A DNA stretch of 64,000 nucleotides, from positions 62,001 through 126,000 of the forward strand of contig JAPVLO010001747.1 in NCBI GenBank assembly GCA_027257055.1, given 5' to 3'. The position numbers and the translations under genes were made by a program. Source of the DNA: Cephalopachus bancanus (lineage: Eukaryota > Chordata > Mammalia > Primates > Tarsiidae). Shown here in pieces: positions 1 through 12,719 of the stretch (the stretch's first letter is position 1; every line of letters starts with the position of its first letter). The notes beneath the pieces were generated by a model. The model was given only the letters and a program-made list of their open reading frames with translations, was not told the origin of the DNA and made no database searches.

Positions 1-2975
1 GTGAAGAATGTTGTTATTCTTTTTTCCTTTTCTTCTGTGTTTAGTACTTTCTTAAGTGTTTCTTTTAGAGGTGGTCTGGTGGCAGTGTAAGTTTTTAGGG
101 ATTGGATATATGGGAAAAATTTTAATTTTCCCTCACTGATGAAGCTTTGCTTGGCTGGGTTGGTTAATCTTGGTTGAAATTGTTTATCTTTCAGAACTTT
201 CAATATAGGGCTCCAAACTCTCCTAGCCTGCAGGGATTCTGTAGATAAATCTGCTGCTATTCTAATTGGTCTTCCATGGTAAGTGATCTGGCCTTTTTCT
301 CTTACTGCCTTTAGGATTTTTTCTTTTATACCTACTTTGTTTAGGCAAATTATTATATGTCTGTGAGTTGGTCTTCTCATTTGTTGTCTTGCAGGGGTTT
401 TCTGAATATCTTGTGTTTGAATTTTCACATCACTGGTGAGATGAGGGAAGTTTTCTTCAATAATCACATGTAATGTTTTTCCCATGCTGGCCTCCATCTC
501 TCCTTCTGTTTCAGGACGTCCAATTACTCTTAAATTTGGTCTCTTCAAGTAATCACTCTACTCTTGACAGTTTTATTCTGTCTTTTTAAACTACTTTTCT
601 ATGTTTTTGACAGTTTGGGTTAGTTCTATATTTTGGTCCTCAAGCTCTGAGATTCTTTCTTCTCCTTGGCTAATTCTGCTTTCCATGCTTATCAGTTTGT
701 TATTTATTTCATTCACAGTGTTCTTTATTACTGTTAACTCAGTTATCAACTCCTTCCTACGTTCTTCTTATCTCTTCTCAATTCTTTTTAATCTTTCCAT
801 TAATGTCTTGATATCTAGGTTTTTAGTTTGAGACCAGTCATTCTGGGGTCTCTTCATTGTTTGCATTCTGAAGTCAGATTTCTCAGTGTCTGCCCTCCAG
901 GGGTCTGGGAGAGACCCATAATCTTCTTTTGGTTTTTCTTCATTTGTGTAGATTTTTCTCTCTCTCTCCCCCCTTTCCTCCCCTTCTTTAATTCTGTTTT
1001 TCAGGGAAGGTTGGATGTTTTTACTTCTTTTGCTCAATCTCATATTCTTCCTTATGAGGGTCCTCTGGTTTTGTTCACTTTTGAGGCTGGGGTGTGGCCT
1101 GGGGGCTTTTCTTTTTGCAGTTTTTAGGTTTAATTGAGGGGGAAGCTGTGATTTAAAATCTATCTGCAGATCCCAGTATCCACCAAGGTGTATGGGTACA
1201 CTAGAACCTATTTCCCACTGCCTTACAATCTGTCCATGCACCTGGGTGTAGGTTTACTCCCTGGAACAAAAGGAGGTATGAAAAGAAAAATAGTGGAAGA
1301 AGGAGGATCAAGAGGAAGTTAGAGAGAGAAGAGTGAGAGGGAAAATAGACATACATACCAACTCACTGATGAAAAAGAGACACAAGGCCAGAAAGGAGTG
1401 AAAAACAGACACACAAACAAAATTCCCAAAAGCATACAAAGACAGTCCCATAAAATCATGCCTTTTGATGTGTTTTTCCCCAACACAAACAGGTAGTCTA
1501 AATTAAAAGCACACAAAAGTGAGCAAAACAGACACTCAAAACAATAAAATCAAAATTCAAATTAAGCTCTGGAATCTTTCCTGAGTGTCTAAAGTCTCAG
1601 CTCTGATCTCTAGCCTCTTCCCTTTGTTTTCATTGCAGGCAGATAGATTTACTCCTGCTGAGATATCTGTGACAGGGCTGGGTTGTCTGTATCTGATTCA
1701 GCATAGGGGAGGGGTTTTTGTCTCCTGTTTAGCAATGTTGTCTTAGAAACCAAGGTGGGGGCTGCTCGTAGGTGGGTGGGACAATTCAAATCTCTGCCTG
1801 GAAAATGGCCGAGGTGTGCAGCTCTTCTTTCACAGATCTTTTCTCTCCTCCCATCCTTTCTCTTCACTCATCTGGGTCCATGGGTGATCCACTATGATGA
1901 GCTGTGGTGGTGTGCTTCCAATGTCAGGCACTGGGGATCAGTGGCACACCTGGGCACTGCATTTAGTGTGCCACCAGTGGTCTGAGGTGGAGGAGGGAGC
2001 TGGGGATTCCCCCTCCTGGAGCTGAGAGCTGAGATTGGCTGATCAGCACCTCCTTAAGATATACTGTTCCCTTACACAACTGTGGGGTCCCAGCTTCAGT
2101 TGGAGGCTAGGCGGGGCTGGGTGGGGGAGTCTCTGCAGGTCTCTGCCTAGACACAAGGCTCCAGCTGCTCTCTAGGCCCGCTGAAGCTAGGGGCTAGTTG
2201 GGGGAAGTGGAGTGCGAAACTGCTGGGTGCCTCAGCCAGGGCGGGGGACCAGAGATCCAAAGGGTGAGTGGTGAGCAGTGACAGCAGCTTTGGTCCCCCA
2301 CACAGAGCACTTCAGGCAGAAATGTAGCTGGTATCTCTGAGGGGCGAGTGCCTAAAGCTTTTCTGGGTGATGGAGGGTAGAAATAGGGCTGGGTGGGACC
2401 TGAGACCCAGGGTGGGGAGCTGAAACTCTGAGGAGCCAGCACTGGCTGTGGCTTTGCACGTTTCAGCCCTGGCAGAGGCCTGGGCACTGGGGGTCTGCAT
2501 GGACAGTGGTGTCTTTGGGACCCCAGAGGCAATGGAGCCTGCAGTTTCGAGAGCAGGTGTGGAGGGCTTCTATAGGCTGCCACTGCCTGAGACTGGCCTG
2601 GGCACCCAGCCAGGGAAGGAACTGGCAGCTGCTGAGTGCCAGGCAGATCAGTATAGCCTGCAAGGGAACCCAGATCTCTGCAAGGTGGTATCCAAGGGCT
2701 TACGCAGGTGCCAGATGACTTGAGGCCAGGTGAGATGGTGCAGCCGGGGAGGGAGCTGAGATCTCTACACAACAGGGCCCAGGTCCACCTGGGGTGGAGC
2801 AGCAGCAGTCAAGGGGCCACAGTAGCTGGCATTGCGTGGGTCCGAGGGTCTCCAAGCCTCGGGCTGGTGCTTCAGGCTGTGGGCAGAGGGATGGGGGAAG
2901 GAAAGTAAGAGTCTTTTGGGGTACTCACTTTTGGAGAATCTTACAGTCCCACCTATGCTGTTGCCATCTTACCGG
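1..2975 (-). mobile_element. L1 (LINE-1), 5' half: ORF1 relic and 5' UTR, runs off the left edge
   Basis: Reading on the minus strand, a GC-richer L1 5' UTR starts near 2975 with an AAGATGGC-type motif (a YY1-like site usual at primate L1 5' ends). It runs to an ORF1 start codon at 943. The ORF1 relic (943 down to about 50) shows the N-terminal segment rich in Lys, Glu and Gln, a coiled-coil region and the start of the RNA-binding part, but is broken by stops and frameshifts. The same ORF1 start recurs in the L1s at 34050-37455 and 49740-55165. The 192-codon open stretch at 2194-2772 lies in the GC-rich 5' UTR and is not taken as a gene. ORF2 would lie left of the window. Confidence 0.85.
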
Positions 2976-3536
2976 AACTCCTCTGAAAGAACTAGAAATT
3001 GACCTTCCATATGACCCAGCAATTCCCCTATTGGGAATATACCCAGAGGAATTCAAATTATTCTATGAAAAAGATACCTGCCCACGTTTGTTTGTTGTAG
3101 CTCTATTCACAATAGGAAAAACATGGAACCAACTGTGTTTCCCATCAAAGTTGGACTGGATTTTTAAAAACGTGGTACATAAACACAATGGAATATTATG
3201 CAGCCAATAAGAGGGACAAATATATGGACTTTGCAGCAAATTGGATGGATTTGGAGTCGATCATAGTGATTTATCACAGAAACAAAGAACTGAGTTCCAT
3301 ATTTTCTTACTCATAAGGTGAACTTGAACAGTTATAATGCTATAAGAAAGTGATTGGCAGTAGAGGAAAACTGTCAGGGGAAGGAGGGGTAAGACTGCCC
3401 ATTGAGGGAAACTGCTAGGGAAGGGAGGGGCATACCTCATCAACAAGAGTATCTGCATGATTAATGTCTGTATACCTAACCCTGAATTGTACCCCACATC
3501 TTTATAGTGATAAATAAATTAAAAAGAAAAAAATAA
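2976..3536 (+). mobile_element. L1 3' end fragment (ORF2 C-terminus and 3' UTR)
   Basis: This begins abruptly in the conserved C-terminal part of L1 ORF2 (the PYDPAIPLLGIYPEE block near 3010-3050). It continues through the 3' UTR to an A-rich tail near 3510-3536. It abuts the 5' end of the oppositely oriented L1 at 1-2975. The two could be one L1 with an inverted 5' part, or two independent insertions; the left window edge prevents a decision. ORF2 is not intact. Confidence 0.85.
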
Positions 3537-3544
3537 AAAAGAAT

Positions 3545-6500
3545 ATCAGCACAGTAGAGAAAGACATGCAAAGCAAACAGATAAAAAACAGCATGACAAA
3601 TGGAATAGCACTTTGCATATCAATATTAACTTTGAATGTAAATGGTCTCAATGCCCACTTAAAAAACATAGGCCTTAGACAGTTCATCAGGACAAAAAAA
3701 TCAGCAAGGAGATCCAGAACCTCAATGTGTCTCTTGACAAAATGGACTTAACTGATATCTACAGAACCCTCCATCCAATGACAATAGAATGTACATTCTA
3801 CCCATCACTGCATGGAATGTATTCTAAGATAGACCACATCCTTGGCCATAAATCCAGCATTAAAAAATTTCATACAATTAAATTTTGCCATGCACCTTCT
3901 CAGACCACAGTGGAACAAAAATAAATACCAACACCAGCAAAGTTCCCCCCAAACCCACAAAGACATGGACATTAAACAGTATGATGCTATGCAATGCCTG
4001 TGTCAACATGTAAATCAAAACAGAGATTAAAAGATACCTGGAAACAAATGAAACATCTTACCAAAATCTCTGGGATGCCATGAAAGCAGAAGTGAGAGGG
4101 GAATTCATATCTCTACAAATGCACATGAAACAAATGGAAAGATCACAAGTTAACAGCTTAACAACACACCATCAAAACCCTAACTTCAGCAGAAGAATAC
4201 AGATCACAAAAATAAAAGCTCAAGTCCAGGACATAGAAGACAAAAAGACAATACAAAAAGTCAGTGAAACAAGAAGCTGGTTTTTTGAAAGGATTAGCAA
4301 GATTGAGGGCCCCCTAGAATGACCAAGAAAAAGAGAGAGAGAAAAAAAACAAAGAAATTCAACCAGAAACAGAAAACATGAAGTCACATCTGATCCTGAA
4401 TAAACATAAAATTTTATAAGAGACAACTATGTACACTTGCATGGAAACATACTTGAAAATGTAAAGGAAATGGAGGACTTTCTGACATCACACAACCTCC
4501 CTAGGTTGAAACAAGAAGAAATTGAGACCCTGAATACACCAATAGCAATCAAAGAAGTTGACTATGGCAAAAGAAAACTACCTACAAAAAAAGTCCTAGA
4601 CCATATGACTTTGCAGCAGAATTCTTCAAAACATACAAGGAGGGACTGATATCAATACTATTGAAAGTAGTCCAGGTGATAGAGAATGATGGAACTCTCC
4701 CCCAAATCCATTTATGAAGTTAGCACCACATTGATACCCAAGCCAGGTAAGGATCCAACAAAGAAAGAGAACTACAGGCCAATATCCTTGATTAACATAG
4801 ATGCTAAAATTCTCAACAAGATCCTTGCAAACTGGATTCAGCAGCACATCTCAAAAATCATCCCCCATGACCAAGTAGGCTTCATCACCAGGATACAAGA
4901 CTGGTTCAACATTCGTCAGACCACAAATGTAATTAAATACATCAACAGACGTAAAAACAAAAACCCATGATTATAAAATTAGATGCAGAAAAAGCTTTTG
5001 ATAAAATCCAGCACCTATTTTGGATAAAAACCCTTGAACACCTAGGCATAGATGGAACATACCTCAAAATAATAAAGGCCATCTACAAGAAACCCACAAT
5101 CAGCATACTATAAAACAGACAGAAATTGGAACCATTCCCCCTGAAAATTGGAACAACACAAGGATGCCCACTCTCACCTCTCCCATTCAACATAGTTTTG
5201 GAAGTCCTAGCTAGAGCAATCAGAACAGAGAAAGCAACCAGGGGTGTTCAAATAGGAAACAAGGAAGTCAAGTTATCTCTCTTTGCAGACAGCATGATTC
5301 TATACCTTGAAAACCTAGGGGAATCTGTCAAAAACCTACCTGCACTAATAAAGGACTATAGCAAAGTCTCAGGGTGTAAAATAAATGTGCAAAACACAAT
5401 TGCATTTTGATACACCAATAGCAAACAAACAGAAACCCAAATAAAAAGCACAATTCCATTCACAATAGCCACAAAAAAGGAAATACCTTGGCATCTTCCT
5501 AACCAGAGATGTGAAAGGCCTTAACAATGAAAACTACAAAACAATACTCAAAGAAATCGAAGATGGCACAAACAACTGGAAAAATATTCCATGCTCATGG
5601 ATTGGAAGAATCAACATGGTTAAGATGTCCATTCTACCTAAGACAATCTAGGATTTAAGACAATACCCACGAAATTACCAGAAACATTCTTCTCAGACCT
5701 AGAAACAGCAGCAGGAATTCATATGGAAACATAAATGACCAAGAATAGCCAAAACAATCCTTAGTAAAAAAAAAAAAAAAAAAAAAAAGCAGGAGGTATC
5801 ACACTCTCAGACTTTAAACTTTTTTATAAAGCTACAATAATCAAAACAGCCTGGTTTTGTTACAAGAACAGGTGTGTAGATCAATGGAATAGAATTGAGA
5901 TTCCAGAAGAAAATCCTCAATTTCTCAACCAACTCATTTTTGAAAAGCCTTCACCACCAGCCAATGGAGAGACAAGAACCTATTTAGTAAATAGGGAAAA
6001 GTGCTGGGAAAAGTGTCTGACCACATGTAGAAGATTAAAACAGGACACCTACCTATCCCCACACACAAAAATCAAGTGTAAATGGATCAGAGATTTAAAC
6101 ATAAAACCTCAAACTATAAGAACCTTAGAAAATGCAGGAGACACTCTTAGGGAAATTGGAACTAGCAACTAATTCCTGATCAAACCCCTAAGTGTCCATG
6201 CCATAAGAGATAAGATAGACAAGTGGGACCTCATCAAACTGACAAGTTTCTGCAAAGCCGAAGAAACCATCAAGAGAGCAGGGAGACAACCCTCAGACTC
6301 GGAAAAAATATTTACTAACTCCATGTTTGACAAAGGCTAACATTTAGGATGTACAAGGAACTCAAATAAGCTGAAAAGAAAAAAAAAAGCCTCATTTCAA
6401 AGTGGTCAGAACATATGAATAGACAGTTCTCAAAAGAAGACATACAAGCTGCCAACAGATACATGAAAAAATGTTTAGCCTCACTAATCATCAAGGAGAT

Positions 6501-7225
6501 GCAAATTAAAACTGAACTGAGATACCACCTAACTCCAGTCAGAATGGCCATCATCAATAACTCAAAAAATAACAGGTGCTGGAGAGAATGTGGTGAAAAA
6601 GGAACACTTCTACACTGTTGGTAGGAGTGTAAACTAGTACAACCTCTTTGGAAAACAGTGTTGCGATTCATAAAAGTTCTCATAATCAACCTTTCATACG
6701 ACCCCACAATACTCCTACTGGGAATATACCTAGAAAAGCTCAAATCACTCTATAAAAAAGATACCTGCATAGGTATGTTTATTGCAGCATTGTTCACAAT
6801 AGCAAGAACATGGATCCAACTGTGCTGCCCATCAAAAGAGGACTGGATTTTAAAAATGTGGTACATATACACAATGGAATATTATGCAGCCATAAGGAAG
6901 AACAAAATCATGAACTTCACAGCAACCATGGAATTAGAGTCTATAATACTGCGTGATCTTTCATAGAAACAAAGAACTGAGTATCAAATGTTCTCACTCA
7001 TAAGTGGACCTTGAACAACTACCGTAATACTATAAGAAAAGGATTGACAATAGCAGGAAACTGCGGAATGGGGTGGAGTGTAAAGGTGGATTGACAGTAG
7101 TGGGAATGTGTCTGGGGAAGTTGGGGCACACCTCATCAACAAGGGTGCCTGCACAGTGAATATTTGTGTACCTAACCCTGAGATGTACCTCACAATTTTA
7201 AAATAAAAACATTTTAGAAGTTAAA
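3545..7225 (+). mobile_element. L1, 5'-truncated, with broken ORF2 and 3' UTR
   Basis: This starts in the endonuclease domain of ORF2 (block ILTLNVNGLNAHLK near 3625) and passes through the reverse transcriptase domain (4690-5410). It continues through the C-terminal domain to a 3' UTR and A-rich tail near 7200-7225. The RT catalytic motif, FADD in active L1s, reads FADS here (near 5284-5295), so the second catalytic Asp is lost. Many stops and small deletions break the frame, and a run of about 24 A lies near 5765-5788. The element is dead. Another L1 fragment starts directly after its tail. Confidence 0.9.
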
Positions 7226-7934
7226 AAAAAGTAAAAGACATAGATGGGCAGAATGGAATAAGAGAAACACATACACACAATCCAATTATCAACTGCCTTC
7301 AAAAGATCTACTTAACACACAAAGAATTCTACAGACTCAAGGTAAATGAATGGGAAAAAAATTGCATGCAAATGGAAATGAAAAACATGCAGGAGTCGCT
7401 GTTCTCATAGCAGATAGAACAGATTTTAAATCAGTAAGAGTAAAAAAAGACAATGACAATTATTATACAACAATAAAAGGATCAATCCAACAAGAAGATA
7501 TAACAATTTTAAATATATATGCATTTAACACCAGAGCTCCCAGCTTTATAAAACAATTACTACTAGACTTAAAAAAAGAGATACCAATACATACTAGTGG
7601 AAGACTTTAGCACTTCACTGACAGAAACAGACAGATTATCAAGACAGAATGCAAGAAAAAAAACACTGGAGTGAAACTACACACTAGAACAGATGAACCT
7701 AACAGACATCTACAGAACATTCCAACCCAAAACAATAGAATGTACATTTTTCTCATAAGCACATGGAACATTCTCCAAGATAGACCATTTGATAGGCCAC
7801 AAATCAAGTCTCAATAAATCCAAACAAATCAAAATCATATCAATCAAGTTCTCAGACCACAAAGCAATAAAACTAAAACTTGACCCCAAGAAGAACCTTC
7901 AAAACCAACCAAAAGCATGAAAGTTCAACAATGT
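7226..7934 (+). mobile_element. older L1 ORF2 fragment, left part (interrupted)
   Basis: This is a more diverged L1 than its neighbours, beginning just after the A-rich tail of the preceding element. The open stretch 7350-7610 gives recognisable endonuclease-domain sequence (ADRTDFKSV, ILNIYAFNTRAPSFIKQLL). It is interrupted near 7935 by a younger L1 3' end and resumes near 8560. The short sequence aatgtgctcc on both sides of the insertion looks like its target-site duplication. Confidence 0.75.
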
Positions 7935-8558
7935 GCTCCTGACCAATCGTGCTGCCCATTGAAATTAGACTGGATAAAAAATGTGGTACATATACACAGT
8001 GGAATGTTATGCAGGCATAAAGTAGGACAAAATATGGATTTCGCAGCAACTTGGATGGGTTTGAGTCTATTATGCTTAGAGATCTGTCACAGAAACAAAG
8101 AACAGATTATCAAATGTTCTTACTCATAATCGAACCCTGAACATTGACAATAATACTATAAGAAAGGGATTGGCAGTAGTGGGTTACTACTAGGGTGGCA
8201 GGGGACAGATAGGAGGGGACGAAGGCGACACTGATCCAAACCAGGCAAAGTGGAGACTAAAGGGAGTCCCAAGCTTTACCTGTATCATGACCACTTGAAT
8301 ACCTAATCCTAAATTGTACCCTACATCTTTAAAAATAAAAACACTTGAAAAAAATTTTTAAAAGTAAGTTAAAAAGGAAAGGGACTGGCTGTAGTGGGAT
8401 TCTGCCAGGGTGGGGGTGGGGATGCAACAAGGGTACCTGATCTCACAACAGGCAAAGTGGGGACCAAAGGGAGGCCCAAATTTGCCTGTATTATGTCCAA
8501 TTGTATACCTAATCCTGAATTGTACCCTACATCGTTAAAATAAAATATAAATAACAAC
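7935..8558 (+). mobile_element. nested L1 3' end with duplicated 3' UTR
   Basis: A short L1 3' end (last ORF2 codons near 7945-8100, then 3' UTR) is inserted in an older L1. The 3' UTR and tail occur twice in tandem: 8155-8352 and 8375-8556. Both copies contain the block gcaaagtgg, a translated-off purine-rich stretch and the ending tgtaccctacat followed by an A-rich tail. The flanking 10-bp match aatgtgctcc (near 7928 and 8566) supports insertion of the whole as a unit. Confidence 0.7.
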
Positions 8559-9465
8559 AACAAAAATGTGCTCCAGAATTATTTGGGGGTCAAAAATTAT
8601 GAAATGAATGCAATCTCTTCAAATGAATGCCAACAATGAAACAAGTTATCAAAATCTCTAGGACACAATGTTGTACCCAGAGGAGAACTTACAGCACATA
8701 AGACCTACATTAATAAGGTCAAAAAATTGCATTTTGACAATCTAATGTCACACCTAAAGGAACTAGAAAACCGTGAGCCAATAAAACCCAAAGCTAGCAG
8801 TAGGAAGGAAAAAAATGAAAATCAGATCAGAACGAAATGATACTGGAAATAAAATAAAAAAGAAGATCAATAAAACAAAAACTTGAATGCTTGAAAAGGT
8901 AAAGAAAACTGATAGACCACTTGCTAGATTAATTAAGAAACAGAGATGATTCAAATCAACTCATCAAAAATGACAATGGAGACATTACAACTGGCATGAC
9001 AGCAATGCAAAAGGTCATCCAAATTATTATGAAGATTCTATGCAAGGAAATCAGACAATCTAAAGAAAATGGATGAATTCTTGAAACATACAACCCTCCC
9101 CGACCTTGAGTCAGAAAGAAATAGAAACCCTGCCAGATGAGTAAGGAGTAGCTAGAGTGAAACAGTAATTAAAAGTCTCCCCAAAACAAAAATTGTCTAT
9201 GACCTGCCAGACTCTCAGCCAATTCTACCAGACTTTAAGAAGAATTAGTACCAATTTTACTGAAGCTACTCCATAATTATGGAGAGGAGGTAATTCTCCC
9301 TCACTCATTCTATGAAGCCAGTGTCACCCTTTGTAGCAAAACCAGCAAAAGATACAGCAAGAAAAGGAAACTATAGACCAATATCTCTGACTGGCATAGA
9401 CATAGAAATCCTCAATAAAATATTAGCAAACTGAATTCAACAGCACATAAAAAGACAATGAGTTG
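8559..9465 (+). mobile_element. older L1 ORF2 fragment, right part
   Basis: This continues the diverged L1 of 7226-7934 after the nested insertion. Residual ORF2 sequence runs through the region between the endonuclease and RT domains, then into RT (a [22 protein letters not shown] block near 9385-9430), and stops near 9465. It is full of stops and frameshifts. Confidence 0.75.
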
Positions 9466-9949
9466 ATGGTTTCATACACTCATTTTGCCAAATGATGGGA
9501 GAGAGGAGAAGGTCATATTTTTTCAGCTTTCAACCCAAATATGTCCCATCCCAGGGGAGGTGACAATAGACCTAAGGACAGGGTGCTAGTCAAGAATCTC
9601 AGGAGGGTTTTGGCCTTACTTCCTCATCAAATGGGAAGTGTGGAACCACACCCTGCATAGGGACAGCAACAAAGACCAGTCTCATAATGGGTCTGCCAGC
9701 TGTGTGGGGTTCATGCTAATTCTGTTGGAACTAGGAGACACAATTGCAATCCCCAATGTTGCTATTGCTTCAGCACACGAAATGGTAACCAACTGTCAGG
9801 GAGTGCAGGATGTGGAGGGAGACTGAGTCACAGAAGTCTATGTTGAAATCCTCAGGGGAGGGAGAAACCTGGAGGTGAGCAAGTACATGGCAAAATCCCA
9901 GGGATCCAAGTGCTATGTTTTGTATGCTTCTCCTCTCCACACTCTCATG
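9466..9949. other. unassigned spacer
   Basis: No gene or repeat family was recognised. The stretch has normal complexity. A 62-codon open stretch at 9638-9826 has no recognisable domain and no initiation context that sets it apart from chance. It may be a diverged internal part of the MaLR element that follows. Confidence 0.4.
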
Positions 9950-10333
9950 GTGATATGTGATCCAATATGCTGGATCCTAATGGGAGCCTAATGGGATGTA
10001 TTGAGGTCATGGAAGCAGATCACTAATGAACAGATTAATGTTGTCCCTTGTGGTGAGTGAGTTCTCACTCTATTATTTCCCACCAGAGCTGAGTGTTAAT
10101 AAGAGCCTGGCATCTTTCTCTGCTCTGTGTTGCTTCCTGTCTTGCCGTGTCCTCTCTGTGCACACAGGCTCCCCATTGCTTTCACCATGAGTGGAAGCTA
10201 CCTGAAGCACCCTCCAGAGGTAGACCCAGTTTTGAACTTTCCAGTCATCAGAATCATGAGCTAAATAAGTCTTTTTTTCTTTAAAAATCACCCATCCTCA
10301 AGTATTTTTATTGCAACATGAAATGGACTTAGA
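9950..10333 (+). mobile_element. MaLR-type LTR (THE1/MST/MLT class)
   Basis: The sequence follows the order of a mammalian MaLR LTR. First comes the segment with ggtcatgg and agcagatcactaatgaac near 10000-10030, then gtgagtgagttctcac (10050-10065). After these come a CT-rich stretch, an accatgagtggaagct block near 10184, the polyadenylation-side gagctaaataag near 10258-10270, and the end with attgcaacatgaaatggac near 10310-10333. It is old (many differences from any consensus) and solo; no internal gag-like frame is attached. Confidence 0.75.
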
Positions 10334-10612
10334 CTTCAACCGTTTGTGAAAAGTTATGTTAAAGGTCTACAAGCAGGAACGTCTTGCAATGCATCTTTTA
10401 ACAGGCTTGTATGCTTGAGGGTTTCTCCTTCATAGGCTCTCTGGAGACCAGTTTGTGAGAGTTTGACATATGTGACTCCAGTTTGGTACCAGCAACATTA
10501 TTTTTACCATGCTACCACAAGCTATCCTTAAAATGCTGTCAAAAACCTCAGAGGGCCAATTGTAATGTCTGTCTGTCTGTACATAGGTTTATGTGTGTGT
10601 CAATTACACATA
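10334..10612. other. unassigned spacer
   Basis: No gene or repeat was recognised. A short CTGT-rich run lies near 10566-10580. Confidence 0.4.
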
Positions 10613-11034
10613 CCGTTGACCCTTGAGTAACATCAAACTTAGAGGCACCTACCCACTCCACAGTCAAAAGCTACATATAACTTCAACTCCCCAAAAAGTA
10701 ACTACAAAAAGCCTACTGTTGTCTGGAAGTCTTCCTCTTAACTTAAACAGTCAATGAATACATTTTTGCTATCTTATGTGTATTTTAAACTATGTTTTTA
10801 CAATAGAGTCAGCTAGAGAAAAAATGTTATTAGGAAAATTTCAAGATAAGATATATTCACTACTCATTTAGTGGATCACCATAAATGTCTTTAATCTCTT
10901 TCTTCATTTTGGACTGGCTGAGTTGGAGGAGGAAGAAGAAGAGTTGATCTTGAGGTCCCAAGGAAGGAAGAAGTGGCAAATTTCATAGATTTTTGCAGCT
11001 CAAATCTGTGTTGTCCAAATATCAACTGTACATA
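10613..11034. mobile_element. Tigger-like DNA transposon (non-autonomous)
   Basis: The ends are diverged terminal inverted repeats. The left end starts with gttgacccttgagtaacat (10614), and the right end finishes with its inverted form (caaatatcaactgta near 11018-11032). Both are flanked by TA, the target duplication of Tc1/mariner-type elements. The interior is AT-rich with no transposase frame. The left-end sequence is typical of human Tigger-family elements; the exact subfamily is not determined. Confidence 0.65.
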
Positions 11035-11489
11035 ATTTTCTGTACATTTCGATATGGTAAATAAATATATTTGCCTAAGGAGAGATGGCCCCTCTTGGAC
11101 ATTTTTAAAAGCCACTTTGGTGGTGTATTATGGGCAGGATAATATAGCAATGGGATGCCCACGTAGAAATACGTGGTTCCTACCATCTTTCTTGTTCTTT
11201 GACTGAACATTTCCAGGGATTCTATTCCTCATTCAATGCCTGCCTAAGTTCTAATCATGCTTTCTGTTCTGTGTACAAGTAGCTTGTCAAGGAAGTGGCC
11301 TTAGACAATCAGCACATCCAAAAACACAGGATTATATAATTTTTTGACATTTATCAGAAGGTATCCTCACATTTGAGTACAAAACATTCAGATTATTTGC
11401 ATGAAATAACACTCTATCCCAAATCTGCACCTGTAATCTTACCTTTTATTACATAACCAAGGACTAAATACGCAAAAAGGAAAGTCTTC
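11035..11489. other. unassigned spacer
   Basis: AT-rich, with no coding or repeat signal recognised. Confidence 0.4.
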
Positions 11490-11860
11490 TTGTTTGAAAG
11501 TATTTTCAATAACTTTATATGATTATGTGGTTATTGTTTTATTAATGATGCCTTTTATTTATTGATTTCCAGATGTACAGCCATCCTTGCATTCCCAGGA
11601 TTAATACCATTTGGTCATGGTTTCCCACTACCGCCAATCCCTTTCTTATAGCATTATGATAATTGTTCAAGGTCTTCTTATGAGTGAGAATATGTGGTAC
11701 TCAGTTCTTTGTTTCTGTGATAGAACAAAAAAGCCCAAATAAATGCAATCAGAAATGCAAAAAATTAAGTCACAACTGAACCCGAAGAAATACAAGAGAT
11801 TATCAGAGATTACTATGTACATTTGTATTGAAACAAATTTGAAAACAATCTAAATTAGTT
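11490..11860 (-). mobile_element. composite of old and young L1 scraps
   Basis: 11560-11626 resembles the RT region of an old minus-strand L1 (cattcccaggattaatacc). 11627-11730 is the 3' UTR/end of ORF2 of a younger L1, also antisense. 11731-11860 is then ORF2 sequence in the plus orientation (aagtcacaactgaacccga and following). The antisense end piece followed by a sense internal piece is what twin-priming inversion produces. Confidence 0.6.
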
Positions 11861-12013
11861 TTCTAAAGAACTATATGTCTATATCCAGAAAAGTCATTTG
11901 TTTATAGTTGTATTTTCTTGTAGTGTCTTTGGATGGCTTTGGTGTCAGGATAATATAGGTCTCAGAGAAAGAATTAATGAGTGTTTCATTTTTTTCTATA
12001 ATTTAGAAGACTT

Positions 12014-12300
12014 GGCCAGGCTCGGTGGCTCAGCCTGTAATCCTGCGCCTTTGGGAGGCTGAGGTGAGTGGATTGCCTGAGCCCGCGTGTTCGAGTCCCG
12101 CCTGGGCAGCGAGACCTTATCTCTACAATAAATCAAAAAATCAGCCGGGTGTGGTAGTGCATGCCTGTAATTCCGGCTACCTGGAAGGCTGAGGCGAAAG
12201 GATCGCCGGAGCTCAGCAGGTGAGGCTGCAGTGGCCGGGAGCGGCCACTGCACTCCAGTCTGGGTGACCGAGTGAGACTCTAACTCAAAAAAAAAAAAAT
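12014..12300 (+). mobile_element. Alu (strepsirrhine-type dimer)
   Basis: A complete dimeric 7SL-derived SINE. The left arm begins ggccaggctcggtggctcag, the middle A-rich linker reads ctctacaataaatc, and the right arm ends in a poly-A tail of about 13. The 9-bp target duplication agaagactt lies at 12005-12013 and 12301-12309. The linker and left arm differ from the human Alu consensus and are shared with the copies at 23226 and 32222, so this is one lineage-specific family. Confidence 0.9.
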
Positions 12301-12719
12301 AGAAGACTTTATGAATAATTTACATTAACTCTTCTTTAAACATTTGGTAGAATTCAGTGTAACGTCCTCTGTGCCTGGGACTTTCTTTAAAGAAATTTTT
12401 TAATTGTGACTTAAACTGTTTACTTGTTATAGTTTTAATCAGGTTTTCCCTTTATTCTAGAGTTAGTTTCAAAATAATATATATTTCTAGAAAATTTATC
12501 TACTTGACTAATTTTGGGTTATGTGTTATTCATAGTATTGCCTGAATGGTTTTATTTATTTAATTTCAGTGTTTGGAGAACATGCTCTGTGCAATTTCTT
12601 TTTAAAATTTGTCAAGAGTTTTTATACGGTTTACCATGGAGAGTATTTCATGTGCACTTTAGCAGCACATGTATTTGCTTTTGTTGGATATAGTATCCTG
12701 TATTTGTGTATTGTTTGAT
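12301..12719. other. unassigned AT-rich spacer
   Basis: AT-rich, with no gene seen. Parts (12320-12480) resemble very old antisense L1 but too weakly to call. Confidence 0.35.

Noticed and set aside
2194..2772. 192-codon open stretch, minus strand, Pro/Ser/Leu-rich
   Set aside because: It lies wholly in the GC-rich L1 5' UTR and overlaps open stretches in other frames, the mark of base composition rather than coding.
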